NCBI RefSeq assembly: GCF_029023785.1
Contig: NZ_CP118955.1
Location: 1,886,001 to 1,950,000, forward strand
Source: Enterococcus faecium
GTDB lineage: Bacteria > Bacillota > Bacilli > Lactobacillales > Enterococcaceae
DNA: 64,000 bases
Reading direction: 5' to 3'
Shown here: piece after piece, positions 48,101 to 57,787 of the stretch
Numbering within the stretch: position 1 is the stretch's first letter
Layout of the letters: the number at the start of each line of letters is the position of its first letter
Made by a program: the position numbers and the translations under genes
The notes under the pieces: model-generated
Seen by the model: the letters and a program-made list of their open reading frames with translations, nothing else
The model's database searches: none
What the model was told of the DNA's origin: nothing

Positions 48101-48345
48101 ACGTCCTAAAATACTTTCGTATTCTAGGACGTATGATTTACGCGGTACCACCTAAATTGCAATAATCAATCATTATTGCCTCTCAAGTGAGTTAACGATC
48201 ACGACTCGTCTATCTCTACTCCATTCAAGACAGAAACTCCCAAGCTACCTTCACTGGTTGTCATTGAGAACCTTTCAGCAGATAGTTCTCTCTCTAAGAA
48301 TGAATGTGCCAGTTACTCCTCTTGTTCAGCGTTATGCTTCATTCT
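48101..48345 (-). promoter_or_regulatory. T-box riboswitch for valS
   Basis: Minus strand carries AGGTGGTACCGCG (48141-48153), the T-box that pairs with uncharged tRNA, and a terminator ACGTCCTAGAATAC/GTATTTTAGGACGT (48101-48132) with T-run. A GTA valine codon in the context GTGAAGGTAGC (48246-48248) fits the specifier position after the stem I apical loop; the specifier is inferred, the T-box itself is certain. Confidence 0.93.
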
Positions 48346-48466
48346 ACAATGGTTTTTTTTTTTAGTCAACAAGTGGTCGTGAAAAAACCACTTCATTTAG
48401 TACTAAAAAATTTTTGAAAGAATTACGACGAGTTCTCGCAAGATCAATAAGCCTACTCAAATTTTC

Positions 48467-49114
48467 CTAAGAAAAAACTTCTGAGTAATTCTCATCAAAG
48501 TAAATAAGCGTCTGCAACTCGGTTGTCAAATCAATGTATTGAACATTGACATAAGCTGGGACAGTTACTCTGTCAGGCGCAAAATTAAGTATAGCGGTTA
48601 CATTTCCTTTGACAATTTCATCAATAGCAGATTGTGAATATTTACTTGGTACCGTAGAGATTGCTACTGTCACATTTTTTGCTTTGGCTATCTCCGCGAA
48701 ACGATCAATCGGATAGATCATTTCTCCATCAATTACTCGATTGATCAGTGCTGGATCATTATCAAAGACGCACACGATATTTAGATTTTCATTTCTTCTA
48801 AAATTGTTGTGTTTCAATGCTTTGCCAAGATTTCCATATCCTACTAATGCGATTCGTTTTTCTTCTTTAGTATTAAGGATATTATTGAATACATCGATAA
48901 GAAAAGGGACATCATAGCCATATCCGCTTCTGCCTAGCTCGCCTAATTGCGAGAAGTCTCTGCGGATCGTTGCAGAAGGAATTTGGGTGATTTCGCTGAA
49001 CTCATTTGATTTGATTCTACTTATACCTGAGTCATCCAGCATCTTCAAGTAGCGTAAATATAAAGGTAATCTTTTCGCAGTTGCTTTTGGCAGTGTATCT
49101 GTTTTTTCTCGCAT
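48467..49114 (-). CDS. rex: Redox-sensing transcriptional repressor Rex
   Basis: Senses NADH/NAD+ and represses fermentative genes. N-terminal winged helix (GISRIKSNEFSEITQIPSATIRRDF), Rossmann fold with GYGNLGKAL, and a swapped C-terminal helix. 215 residues from the ATG at 49114, preceded by AAGGAG; the frame is open to 49210 without a start signal. Ends about 350 bases before the T-box leader. Confidence 0.94.
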   Translation of the reverse strand: MREKTDTLPKATAKRLPLYLRYLKMLDDSGISRIKSNEFSEITQIPSATIRRDFSQLGELGRSGYGYDVPFLIDVFNNILNTKEEKRIALVGYGNLGKALKHNNFRRNENLNIVCVFDNDPALINRVIDGEMIYPIDRFAEIAKAKNVTVAISTVPSKYSQSAIDEIVKGNVTAILNFAPDRVTVPAYVNVQYIDLTTELQTLIYFDENYSEVFS

Positions 49115-49147
49115 AACGACGCTCCTTGTTAATAATTTCACATATTT

Positions 49148-49176
49148 AGTGTAACATGTTTCTAACACGGGAGCAA
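49148..49176 (-). promoter_or_regulatory. Possible rex promoter
   Basis: Minus strand TTGCTC (49171-49176), 17-base spacer and TACACT (49148-49153). No clear Rex operator (TTGTGAA-N6-TTCACAA) was found here. Confidence 0.55.
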
Positions 49177-49213
49177 GGTTACAAGTAGGAAGGAAAAGGG
49201 TGTGAGACAAATA

Positions 49214-49332
49214 AAACGGTGTTCAAAAGCTTGCATCTGCGGTAATAAGCTCAACCAAACGTAAAATATGAGGAACTATTTTTGTTTGGCTGTTCTTATT
49301 ACTTGATGCAGGGCAGCTTTTTCACAACCTCT
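49214..49332 (+). repeat. Intergenic palindromic module, core type A
   Basis: AAACGGTGTTC to CACAACCTCT; TGCATCTGCGGTAATAAG pairs with CTTATTACTTGATGCAG, inner CCAAAC/GTTTGG, loop ATGAGGAACT. Best-preserved A copy. Confidence 0.9.
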
Positions 49333-49335
49333 GAT

Positions 49336-49454
49336 ACACGGTGTTCCAGAAGTAACTTCTTCGAAAAATAAGCCGAAATTTCACAAAAATTTGAAAAGCA
49401 ATTTTCGTAAATTCCTTCTTATTTCTTGAAGCTGCCCACTTCTGTCACAACCTC
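49336..49454 (+). repeat. Intergenic palindromic module, core type D
   Basis: ACACGGTGTTC to CACAACCTC; AGAAGTAACTTCTTCGAA pairs with TTCTTGAAGCTGCCCACTTCT, inner ACGAAAATT-type arms. Follows the A module by 3 bases. Confidence 0.88.
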
Positions 49455-49568
49455 GCTATTTCATGGGAAATTCTCTTTTTTATATCATTTATCAACTGTA
49501 GCTTGATCTCTAAATAAAATTTTATTTTTCAGTTAGTAAAAAAGAACCGGCTTTTCCATAACTTCTTG
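49455..49568 (+). repeat. Degenerate module between D and C
   Basis: About the length of a module and ending TTTCCATAACTTCTTGATA, a decayed form of TTTCACAACCTCTTGGTA, but with no conserved left end. No other content recognised. Confidence 0.5.
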
Positions 49569-49570
49569 AT

Positions 49571-49686
49571 AAATGGTATTCAATCAGCTAATCTTCGACA
49601 TTAGTTCAAAAACGGTAAAATACATGGAGCTATTTTTTCGTTTTGTTTCTCTAATACTCTGGTCAAAACACTATTTTCATAACCTC
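49571..49686 (+). repeat. Intergenic palindromic module, core type C (diverged)
   Basis: AAATGGTATTCAATCAGCT to CATAACCTCT, with ACATTAG/CTAATACT arms. It abuts the thiI stop codon directly. Confidence 0.82.
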
Positions 49687-50898
49687 TTATAGCAATTCTG
49701 AAAATTCTTCAGTTTTTTCATTAGACGATTCTGCTTGTATCTCTTCCATCTTCAAGCCAGCTAGTGCTCGTTGGATCATTTCATCTATTGCTAAACGCTC
49801 TTCATATTGATGGACCTTTTCCAGTTGAGGGCGTGTTTTTGGCTGTGGAGGAGCAAAAATCGTACAGCAATCTTCAAAAGGCTGGATAGAAAGATTAAAT
49901 GTATCGATCTGTTCTGCTACTTCAATGATTTCAAGTTTATCCATTGTCGCTACAGGCCGAATGATTGGCGTATTCGTTACTTCATTGATAGCCACCATAC
50001 TTTGCAAAGTTTGTGAAGCCACTTGACCTAATGATTCACCATTCAAAATGACTAAACCATGACGAATACGGCGAATTTCATCGGTCAAACGCAACATCAT
50101 TCGACGAGTAATTGTCATCCAATATCCTTGTGGCACTGACTTTTTGATTTCTTCTTGAATCTCGGTAAATGGCACTTCGATAAAATGGATCGTTCCCACA
50201 TAAGGTGCTAGTTTGGCTGTTAGATCTTTTGCTTTTTGCAGTGCTTGTTCACTTGTATACGGCGGACTAGCAAAATGAACAGCTTCAATTTCCACTCCCC
50301 GCTTCATGGCAAAGTACCCTGCTACAGGAGAATCAATCCCCCCAGAAAGCATAAGCATTCCTTTTCCGCTTGTTCCTACGGGCAATCCTCCAGCTCCCTT
50401 GATCGTTTCATACGATAGATAAGCGCCATCACGCCGAATCTCTACACGTAATGGAATATCTGGTTGACGCATTTGAACTTGGATATGCGGGAAAATATCA
50501 AAAACAGCATTACCTAATGTTTGATTCAATTCATTACTTGTCAATTCAAATTGGTGATCGCTTCTTTTAGCGATAATTTTAAATGTTTCTTTCCCAGTAT
50601 AAATTTCTTTCATGATGTCTTGAACAGCTTGTTTCAAAACTTCGACATCTTTTTCTACACGAATACTTGGAGAGAAATTTTGGATCCCAAATATTTTTGC
50701 TAGTTTTGGAATAACTAGCTGCCCGTCTGCGCCATTCAATAAAAGATGCATCCGGTCCCGATCAGCATGGATTTTGATTTCTGGAAAGTCTTTCAAAGCT
50801 TGTCTGACATTTTGTGCTAGTTGCATGATAAAGCTTTTTCGATTCTTTCCTTTTGTCGAAAGTTCCCCATAACGGACCATAATTTCACTGTATTTCAC
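49687..50898 (-). CDS. thiI: tRNA 4-thiouridine synthetase ThiI
   Basis: Thiolates U8 of tRNA with sulfur from a cysteine desulfurase. N-terminal ferredoxin-like and THUMP domains (to about 165), then the PP-loop [17 protein letters not shown] near residue 185 and a C-terminal Cys pair region (FEDCCTIF). 403 residues, the short form without a rhodanese domain, as in Bacillus. Its sulfur donor is encoded 15 bases upstream. The stop TAA touches a palindromic repeat. Confidence 0.95.
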   Translation of the reverse strand: MKYSEIMVRYGELSTKGKNRKSFIMQLAQNVRQALKDFPEIKIHADRDRMHLLLNGADGQLVIPKLAKIFGIQNFSPSIRVEKDVEVLKQAVQDIMKEIYTGKETFKIIAKRSDHQFELTSNELNQTLGNAVFDIFPHIQVQMRQPDIPLRVEIRRDGAYLSYETIKGAGGLPVGTSGKGMLMLSGGIDSPVAGYFAMKRGVEIEAVHFASPPYTSEQALQKAKDLTAKLAPYVGTIHFIEVPFTEIQEEIKKSVPQGYWMTITRRMMLRLTDEIRRIRHGLVILNGESLGQVASQTLQSMVAINEVTNTPIIRPVATMDKLEIIEVAEQIDTFNLSIQPFEDCCTIFAPPQPKTRPQLEKVHQYEERLAIDEMIQRALAGLKMEEIQAESSNEKTEEFSELL

Positions 50899-50913
50899 AA
50901 GAACACTCCTCTT

Positions 50914-52056
50914 TTAATTGATTGCAGAAAATTTCTTATAAAGCTGCTTGAAAATAATCATAAATTGCTCGACTTCTGCAAGCGAATTGTTTTCATCTAA
51001 GCTGATTCGAACAGCAGATGTAGCCAGATCATTTGGTACATGCATTGCGTGCAATGTACTGCTTGCCATATGTTTACGTGAGGAGCAGGCACTAGTAGTA
51101 GAAACAAATATTTGTTTTTCTTCTAAGGCATGGACGAGAACTTCGCCGCGAATTCCTTTTAGAGCAAAACATAAAATATGCGGTGCATAGTCAGTTCCTT
51201 CTGAAAAAATCGTCACTTTCTCATACGTCTTCAACGCATTGATTAGAGCTACTTTTAAGCGTTGTGTCTGCTCAGGTTTTTGTTCCTTTATCTCTAATGA
51301 TAAACGTAAAGCTTTAGCCATAGCCACAATACCTGGAACATTTTCTGTCCCACTTCGCTGATTTCTTTCTTGCCCTCCACCTGTCAGTAATGGTGCTAAA
51401 CGACGACCCTTTTTCCAATAAATGAAACCAGTTCCCCGTGGGCCATGGAATTTATGAGCTGAAAATGTTGCAAAATCAACTCTTTCTGTCAACCATTGCG
51501 AGAATGGTACTTTTCCAATCGCCTGAACAGCATCTACATGGAAATGAATTTTAGGAAAATCATCCAAAAGATCACTGATTTCCTGGATGGGCTGAATCGA
51601 TCCTACTTCATTATTCACAGCCATAACAGAGACTAATACTGTCTCTTTTCTTATTAATTCTTTCAATTCGTCGACACGTACAAATCCGCGTTTATCCACT
51701 GGGGCGATACTTACTTCGATTCCTAATTCTTTTAATTGTTCTGCTGTCTCGCTGACGGCCGGATGTTCGACTCCTGAAATGATCATATGATTCCCATATT
51801 CTCTTTTTTCGATCATCGTTCCTTTTAATACCCAGTTATCTCCTTCTGTTCCGCCTGAAGTAAAATAGATTTCTTCTGGTTCTACATGGATCAAATCAGC
51901 GATCTGCTTTCTTGCTTGCTGCAACAACCGGTTAGCTTGATTGCCTAAATCATGCAAGCTTGATGGATTCCCAATAATCCGCTGACTGGTTTTTACATAT
52001 GCATCTAAGCTTTGCGGAAAGATTGGGGTTGTTGCACTGTTATCAAAATATATCAT
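50914..52056 (-). CDS. Cysteine desulfurase (NifS/IscS-like, ThiI partner)
   Basis: PLP enzyme releasing sulfur from cysteine. DNSATTPI N-terminus, HVDAVQAIGK for PLP contact, SAHKFHGPRG with the Schiff-base Lys, and SACSS with the active Cys. About 380 residues from the ATG at 52056, which follows AGAGGGG; earlier in-frame starts lack that. Adjacent to thiI, as the Bacillus NifZ-ThiI pair, so a tRNA thiolation role is likely. Confidence 0.92.
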   Translation of the reverse strand: MIYFDNSATTPIFPQSLDAYVKTSQRIIGNPSSLHDLGNQANRLLQQARKQIADLIHVEPEEIYFTSGGTEGDNWVLKGTMIEKREYGNHMIISGVEHPAVSETAEQLKELGIEVSIAPVDKRGFVRVDELKELIRKETVLVSVMAVNNEVGSIQPIQEISDLLDDFPKIHFHVDAVQAIGKVPFSQWLTERVDFATFSAHKFHGPRGTGFIYWKKGRRLAPLLTGGGQERNQRSGTENVPGIVAMAKALRLSLEIKEQKPEQTQRLKVALINALKTYEKVTIFSEGTDYAPHILCFALKGIRGEVLVHALEEKQIFVSTTSACSSRKHMASSTLHAMHVPNDLATSAVRISLDENNSLAEVEQFMIIFKQLYKKFSAIN

Positions 52057-52220
52057 AAGAAACCCCTCTTTTTTGAAATTCTTTTCTATTATAACGGTTG
52101 TCCAAGGTGCTTTCAAGAGCAGGTGAAATTTTCACTTGTTTCAATTTTCAAATATACAAAAAAAGACAAGAACAAGACAATAATCCGTCTTGCTCTTGCT
52201 GGTTTACTAACTTTTTTGCT

Positions 52221-53942
52221 TTATACTAAGTCTGGATGATTAAAATAAAAATCTTCGATGCGTTTGAAAGCACCAGGTTCTACTCGCTCTAATGCTGTAC
52301 CGATTTCGTCTAATGCTTCTTGATAGTGATATTCTTTATTGAATAAATAGTAGCTTTTATCAATTGCTTCTCTCACTTCTTCGTGTGTATGACGATAACG
52401 ATTTGCATATTGGAGCATTTGCTCCGTTAATGCTGCTGCATCTACTAAATCATGTGTCTTCTTATCTAATAATTCTAGATCTTCTTCACATAGAGCAACT
52501 AAACGATTGACCTCTTCCATGTTTACTCGAATTTTATTCAAGACAACACTTAGTTCTTCAATACGGTCAGTAGCAACAAAAAAGAATTCTAGGTAATCAT
52601 TCGGCAAGCCAGGCAAACGTTGTTTTTCTACAAAACGTTTCAAACTGCGCAATTTGAATTCGAATGTATCGATCTTTTCTTGCGCTTCTTTTTCGCCTTT
52701 TCTCAATTCATGTAATGAGTCGTCGATCTCTACTTGTTGCTTTTCGATATCTTCTAAGACTTTGAAGACTGTTTTATAGAACGTGCGCACTTCTGAATAA
52801 GGAATTTCGTGTTGACGGATCTGTGGAATCATCTGTTCATTTTGACGTTCCATTTCTTCCACTTCGGTTTGGAAACCTCGTACACGGCCAATTTCATTGT
52901 GGTTCAATGTATAGCTTTGAGATGTGTGATCCAGCTCAATCAATAATTGACGGTTATTCTTTGTTGTATGTTTGATATACTCTGCAATCGTTGATTGGTT
53001 AGTTTTTACATATCTCTGAGCTTCCATTTCCCGTTCTAAGATATCATATAACGAATCAATCAAATCAGCTGTTTCACGGTTTTCAAATTCGACCGTTTCA
53101 ACTTCTGTTTTTTCAAGATTGGCTAATGAATTTTCAATTCTTCGACTTACTTTTGCGATATCTTCAGCAAGATCTTCTTCTGGGAATACATATTGTTCTT
53201 CCATCAATTTCTCGTAAGTATCACTGATTTCTTCAAGTTGTTCAGGGAAAGTGGTATGGAGCTCCTCATACAGCGGTGGAATTTTTTTCATCAGAGCTTC
53301 CACTTCATACGTATGTTTTTCTGCTTTATCCAAAACCTCGCGGGCTTCAACAGGGTCTCCAGAAGTGTTTAAAGTCACAAACTGCGTAAATTCTTTTTCG
53401 ATCACTTTGATCTGTTTTTGCAATTCAAAAAGAGCTGGTCCGTATTCATGCTCGTCTTCTCTGACTTTTTCTTTCAGTTCTTCATAGACGTCAAGTGCCT
53501 GCTGAACAGCTAGTGAGTTGCGTTCTTCCGTTTCCCGCAATTCCTTTAGACCTTCACGGATTTCCGTCACTTGTTTCTCCATTTGGTCCATTGTAGCTTC
53601 TGCTTCAACAACTGCTTTTTTTCCTTTTAAGAACCGAAAACTTTCATTGAGGTTTTCCACTTCGAAAATTTGACTTTCTAGTTCAGCGAACGAGGAAGTA
53701 GATATGTCATTCCATTTTTGACTCCATTCACGAAAGGTATTTTGGCTTTGCCCAACCAGATGCATTTTTTTAACATCATCGACTTCTTCAATCACTGGCA
53801 AGTCAAATAATTCTTCCTTGCGTTTTTCTAAGGCATCCAATCGATCTTGGTTTTTTTTCTTCATCAAGTAACTAACCAAAAAGACGACAATGGCGACTAT
53901 AATGATTGCAATGACGATTCCGATGATAACATTATTTCCCAT
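52221..53942 (-). CDS. ezrA: Septation ring formation regulator EzrA
   Basis: Membrane-bound negative regulator and organiser of FtsZ rings. One N-terminal transmembrane helix (about 4-26), then spectrin-like coiled-coil repeats to the end, 573 residues, as in the family. NIGIVIAIIIVAIVVFLVS-type helix followed by basic KKKNQDR sets the cytoplasmic side. Monocistronic in appearance. Confidence 0.95.
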   Translation of the reverse strand: MGNNVIIGIVIAIIIVAIVVFLVSYLMKKKNQDRLDALEKRKEELFDLPVIEEVDDVKKMHLVGQSQNTFREWSQKWNDISTSSFAELESQIFEVENLNESFRFLKGKKAVVEAEATMDQMEKQVTEIREGLKELRETEERNSLAVQQALDVYEELKEKVREDEHEYGPALFELQKQIKVIEKEFTQFVTLNTSGDPVEAREVLDKAEKHTYEVEALMKKIPPLYEELHTTFPEQLEEISDTYEKLMEEQYVFPEEDLAEDIAKVSRRIENSLANLEKTEVETVEFENRETADLIDSLYDILEREMEAQRYVKTNQSTIAEYIKHTTKNNRQLLIELDHTSQSYTLNHNEIGRVRGFQTEVEEMERQNEQMIPQIRQHEIPYSEVRTFYKTVFKVLEDIEKQQVEIDDSLHELRKGEKEAQEKIDTFEFKLRSLKRFVEKQRLPGLPNDYLEFFFVATDRIEELSVVLNKIRVNMEEVNRLVALCEEDLELLDKKTHDLVDAAALTEQMLQYANRYRHTHEEVREAIDKSYYLFNKEYHYQEALDEIGTALERVEPGAFKRIEDFYFNHPDLV

Positions 53943-54140
53943 TTATGGTTCCTCCGTTTTCAGTATGCATCTTTTATGCAACAGATGGCGTTCTGCTTGG
54001 CATAAATCCAAATAATACGTCTCTCGTGCAAAAGACATCTATTCTAGATTATATCATACTATTTTCATGCATTCACTAACTTAAACGAAAATCTTTTGTT
54101 TTTCCATCGTATAAAGATAACAAAAATAGTGAAACTCTGA

Positions 54141-54701
54141 TCACTCTTTTTCATTTGTGCACATGCCTATATCAGCGGATTTCTTCTTAGCAATCGCTTC
54201 TTGAATCTGACGTTGGATTTCTGCCGCGATTTTAGGTTCTGGAGCATATTCCATCTGCCAGTTTTCAGGTTTCAACACTTTATTTGTTACAGGGTCATAA
54301 TGAGGTTTTCCATCTGGAAATAATTTCCCCATATTTGCCTGATGGACGATTTCGAACATTCGATCAGGCACTATTCCTAGTAATGAAAAAGAACCATAAG
54401 TAAAGTAAAGGATATCTGTCAGTGCATCTACTTGTTCAACCAGCGGATCACTTCCCCACTGTGTTTTACCAAGTATTTTTTCTTCTGCTTTATCTAATGC
54501 TTCGTGCAGCAGCATAACAGCTTCATGCAGTTGTTCTTTATTAGGTGAAGTAGCTGCAACAAATTCAACAAGTTCTTCTATTTTGAACGCAGCACGTGTA
54601 TGAGCTTCATTTTCTGTAAAAGCCGTGGGTATCTCTGGTCTTCTTGGATCAAAAGTTTTGTGGAATGTTTCTACTTTTTGAAAAGGTGTCTCTGCTTCCA
54701 T
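54141..54701 (-). CDS. MazG-like nucleotide pyrophosphohydrolase
   Basis: 186 residues, all-alpha NTP-PPase fold. Metal-binding residues visible as E42, E43 and E46 (EELVEF) and the second set around D92 and D96 (EQVDALTDILYF). LFPDGKPHYDPVTNKVLKPENW near the end matches PRA-PH-like house-cleaning enzymes. Substrate unknown. The ATG follows AAAGAAGG-type site, 25 bases after the HAD gene's stop. Confidence 0.82.
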   Translation of the reverse strand: MEAETPFQKVETFHKTFDPRRPEIPTAFTENEAHTRAAFKIEELVEFVAATSPNKEQLHEAVMLLHEALDKAEEKILGKTQWGSDPLVEQVDALTDILYFTYGSFSLLGIVPDRMFEIVHQANMGKLFPDGKPHYDPVTNKVLKPENWQMEYAPEPKIAAEIQRQIQEAIAKKKSADIGMCTNEKE

Positions 54702-54726
54702 ACTGATTTTTTCCTTCTTTCATTGA

Positions 54727-55566
54727 CTAATAAATCAGACCGAAGTGTTTCAGTCCTTCGTATATCCCATCTTCTTCATTTGATTGAGTCACAAAGTCTG
54801 CAGCATGTTTTACTTCGATCTGAGCATTCCCCATGGCCACTCCAATTCCTACACCTTTCAGCATCTCGATATCATTGTAATGATCGCCGAATGCCATAAT
54901 TTCTTCCATTTCAATTCCGACAGCATTTGCGAAAGCTTGGATGCCTAGTAATTTTGAACCACCTTTTGGGATGATATCTACAGTATACGTATTTGAACGC
55001 TGAAACGTACACTCGGGAAAGCGATGTTCTAACTTTTTCTGTTCTGACTCCGGACTGAGCAATATACATTGATAAATTGGTTCTTTTAATATCTCTAACG
55101 TTTCATAACGATCCTTTTGTCGGTGAGGGCTAAAAACCTGGAGGATTTTTTTCATCAGACGTACCGGGAATTTACGCGGTAAAAAGCTGACTAGTCGCTT
55201 GATAAAAATCGATTGTCCTAATAGCATCGTCGTTGATCCATCTAACCGATTTCTCGCACCAAAAACGATTTGTCGATGGTTCTCATCTGCAAATTCAACA
55301 ATATGTTCCAATACTTTTTGTTCAAAAGGGTGGTCGATAATCGTGCGATCTGCAGTAAAAACCAGTTGACCATTATACACGACATACATATCTAATTCCA
55401 ATTCATCAATGATTTCTTTGATCTTTACTGGGCTGCGCCCCGTTGCTACACCGCATAAAATGCCGTTTTTCCGAGCATATTCAATTGCTTGTTTTGTTGA
55501 TTCCAACGCTTTTGAACGATTGGTGACCAATGTTCCGTCAATATCAAAAAAAATAGCTTTGATCAT
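54727..55566 (-). CDS. Cof-type HAD-IIB hydrolase
   Basis: 279 residues. Motif I FFDIDGTLV at the N-terminus, motif II TGRSP, Lys in IPKGGSKLLG, and motif IV AFGDHYNDIEMLK. Likely a sugar phosphate or flavin phosphatase; the family does not allow a closer call. Between the DUF72 and MazG-like genes on the same strand. Confidence 0.9.
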   Translation of the reverse strand: MIKAIFFDIDGTLVTNRSKALESTKQAIEYARKNGILCGVATGRSPVKIKEIIDELELDMYVVYNGQLVFTADRTIIDHPFEQKVLEHIVEFADENHRQIVFGARNRLDGSTTMLLGQSIFIKRLVSFLPRKFPVRLMKKILQVFSPHRQKDRYETLEILKEPIYQCILLSPESEQKKLEHRFPECTFQRSNTYTVDIIPKGGSKLLGIQAFANAVGIEMEEIMAFGDHYNDIEMLKGVGIGVAMGNAQIEVKHAADFVTQSNEEDGIYEGLKHFGLIY

Positions 55567-55599
55567 AGACTTCGCCCCTTTCTTGAATAAAATAAGCCC

Positions 55600-56433
55600 T
55601 TAAAACAGATCCATTTGGGTTGGATTGAGTCCATCTGGCTTGATATTTAATATTTTTTGCAGTGCTAATGCATTTTCAGCCGCATCACCACCAGAATTAT
55701 TATTAAAAATCACACCTACCTCTTTTGTCTTAGAATCAACTACTTTGACTTCATGTGCTAGTTCTTGCAGTTCTTTTTCTGAATAACGATATAACGTTCT
55801 TTTTTTACGCCACTCTTTATCATTTGCTTGCCATCCTTGCGCATTCCTACCATGGAATCGAAAAAGAGCAAAGTTCGGATTGGTGACAAATGGATCAAAA
55901 GGAATCGTTGTATTCAGCAACTGTGGCTCATCGATGATGGCTAAAGAAAAAGCGGCTCTAGACATAAAGTTTCTTGTACGTTCAAGAAATTCATCGCTGT
56001 ACCAAGAATAATCCCGCAATTCTATAGAAACAGGATAACCCTCAAACCACTTTCTAAGTTTGCGCAAGTACTGGACATTTTCTTTCGTACATTTGAATGA
56101 TGAGGGGAATTGGACTAAAAAGCAAAACATCTTTCCAGCATCTACCATTGGCGACATAACATCTAAAAAATGCGCAATCATCTCTTCTTCGGTCTGATAA
56201 TAAGGCTTCCAGTCTCCTTGACCGCTGATTCCTTGATAGACTTTGACTACAAAGCGAAATGATTCAGGTACTTCACTTATCCAATTCTCAACTGAGGACT
56301 TTCGGGGAATTCCATAATAGGCAGTATCTAATTCCACTAAGGGTAGAAACCCTGCATATTCATAAAGAGTGTTATTCTTTTTACCAGTTAATTTGTCATG
56401 TTCTTTAAACGATGTTAATCCGATTCTGATCAT
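55600..56433 (-). CDS. DUF72 family protein (YecE/YunF-like)
   Basis: TIM-barrel-like protein of about 277 residues, function unknown. Recognised by MIRIGLTSFKEHD, ELDTAYYGIPRKSSVENW, SFRFVVKVYQG, LVQFPSSFKCTKENVQYL and NNNSGGDAAENALAL. The ATG at 56433 follows AAGGTGG at 6 bases; the frame is open to 56502. Divergent from ansA. Confidence 0.88.
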   Translation of the reverse strand: MIRIGLTSFKEHDKLTGKKNNTLYEYAGFLPLVELDTAYYGIPRKSSVENWISEVPESFRFVVKVYQGISGQGDWKPYYQTEEEMIAHFLDVMSPMVDAGKMFCFLVQFPSSFKCTKENVQYLRKLRKWFEGYPVSIELRDYSWYSDEFLERTRNFMSRAAFSLAIIDEPQLLNTTIPFDPFVTNPNFALFRFHGRNAQGWQANDKEWRKKRTLYRYSEKELQELAHEVKVVDSKTKEVGVIFNNNSGGDAAENALALQKILNIKPDGLNPTQMDLF

Positions 56434-56664
56434 TTCCGGCCACCTTCGTGATTGATTTCCTTGGCTGCTTTCTTGTAAAAGAAACTCAACCAGATACTCC
56501 ATTGTATTAGGAGGTCAAGGTTGAGTCTTTTCCATTTTAATAAGGTCAGCTTTTTTATGATAAGTTAGGCTATTCGTTATTCTTCACTGATAGCAAAACT
56601 CTTTTATATAGTATACAATAAGATTTAACGGCTATGCAAAATTATTCGTAAGGAAGTCTGTAAA

Positions 56665-57633
56665 ATGAAAAAAATACTTGTACTACACACCGGCGGAACG
56701 ATCGCCATGAAAGAAAACATGCTCACGGGCGGTGTTAGTCCTGATGTGGCAAACCCATTATTAGATGCAGAAATCACAATCCCCAAGCATGTAGAATTAT
56801 TAGTTGAAGATATCTTCAATCTTCCCTCACCACACATCATGCCTTCTCACATGTTGGTATTAAAAGAACGTATCTTGTCCGCTTATGCATCAGGTATATC
56901 CGGAGTGGTGATCACACACGGTACAGATACATTAGAAGAAACTGCTTTTTTTCTTGATACAACGATTGGCAACAAATTACCAATTGTTTTGACTGGGGCA
57001 ATGCGTTCAAGTAATGAACTTGGAAGTGACGGCCTTTATAATTTTGAAAGTGCGATTCGTGTCGCAAGTTGTGAAGAAGCGCTAGATAAGGGGGTTTTGG
57101 TGGTCATGAACGATGAGATCCATTCTGCACGCTACGTGACAAAGACCCATACCACAAATGTTGCTACTTTCCGAACACCTACATTGGGTCCCATCGGCTT
57201 AGTAACTAAGAATCGAATTTTATTCTTGCAGGAACTTTTAGAAACAAAGCGACTGGACATTTCCGCTGTAGATGGGACTATCCCGATCGTTAAAGCATAT
57301 GCTGGGATGCAAGGGGACTTATTGGAAGCCATCGCCCATACGAAAGTAGACGGTTTGGTAATCGAAGCTTTAGGTGCGGGGAATCTCCCTCCACAAGCCT
57401 TAGCTGCTTTGGAAAAGCTTCTTGTCCAAAAAATCCCTGTAGTACTTGTTTCTCGTTGTTTCAATGGAATCGCAGAGCCTGTTTATGATTATGAAGGCGG
57501 GGGAAAAGAACTAGAAAAAATGGGGATTATTTTCTGTAACAGTATTAATAGTCAAAAAGCACGTTTAAAACTATTGATTGCTGTAAACTATGGTTTGTCG
57601 GGTGAAGAATTGATTTCGTTTATCCAAAACTAA
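56665..57633 (+). CDS. ansA: Type I (cytoplasmic) L-asparaginase
   Basis: Hydrolyses asparagine to aspartate and ammonia. First catalytic Thr in HTGGTIAM, second in THGTDTLEETAFFLD with the Lys later at the MRSSNELGSDG loop. 322 residues, no signal peptide. AAGGAAG precedes the ATG. A candidate -10 TACAAT at 56614-56619 lies upstream with no clear -35. Confidence 0.93.
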   Translation: MKKILVLHTGGTIAMKENMLTGGVSPDVANPLLDAEITIPKHVELLVEDIFNLPSPHIMPSHMLVLKERILSAYASGISGVVITHGTDTLEETAFFLDTTIGNKLPIVLTGAMRSSNELGSDGLYNFESAIRVASCEEALDKGVLVVMNDEIHSARYVTKTHTTNVATFRTPTLGPIGLVTKNRILFLQELLETKRLDISAVDGTIPIVKAYAGMQGDLLEAIAHTKVDGLVIEALGAGNLPPQALAALEKLLVQKIPVVLVSRCFNGIAEPVYDYEGGGKELEKMGIIFCNSINSQKARLKLLIAVNYGLSGEELISFIQN

Positions 57634-57665
57634 ACATCATTATCTAATAGCTAAACTTAAAAAGA

Positions 57666-57784
57666 GAGGCTGTGACAAAAATAGCTTCTTCGAAAACTAA
57701 GTCGAAAATTTACAAAAATTTGAGAAACAATTTTCGTAAATTTCTTCTTATTTCTTGAAGTTGCCCCCTTCTGTCACAACCTCT
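57666..57784. repeat. Intergenic palindromic module, core type D, symmetrical ends
   Basis: GAGGCTGTGACA at one side and TGTCACAACCTCT at the other, with TAGCTTCTTCGAAAA/TTCTTGAAG arms. It lies between the convergent ansA and thioesterase genes and should stop transcription from both sides. Confidence 0.88.
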
Positions 57785-57787
57785 TTT

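Noticed and set aside
49115..49200. Rex operator upstream of rex
   Set aside because: TTTCACAT and GTGTAA elements are present but in the wrong order and spacing for TTGTGAA-N6-TTCACAA.
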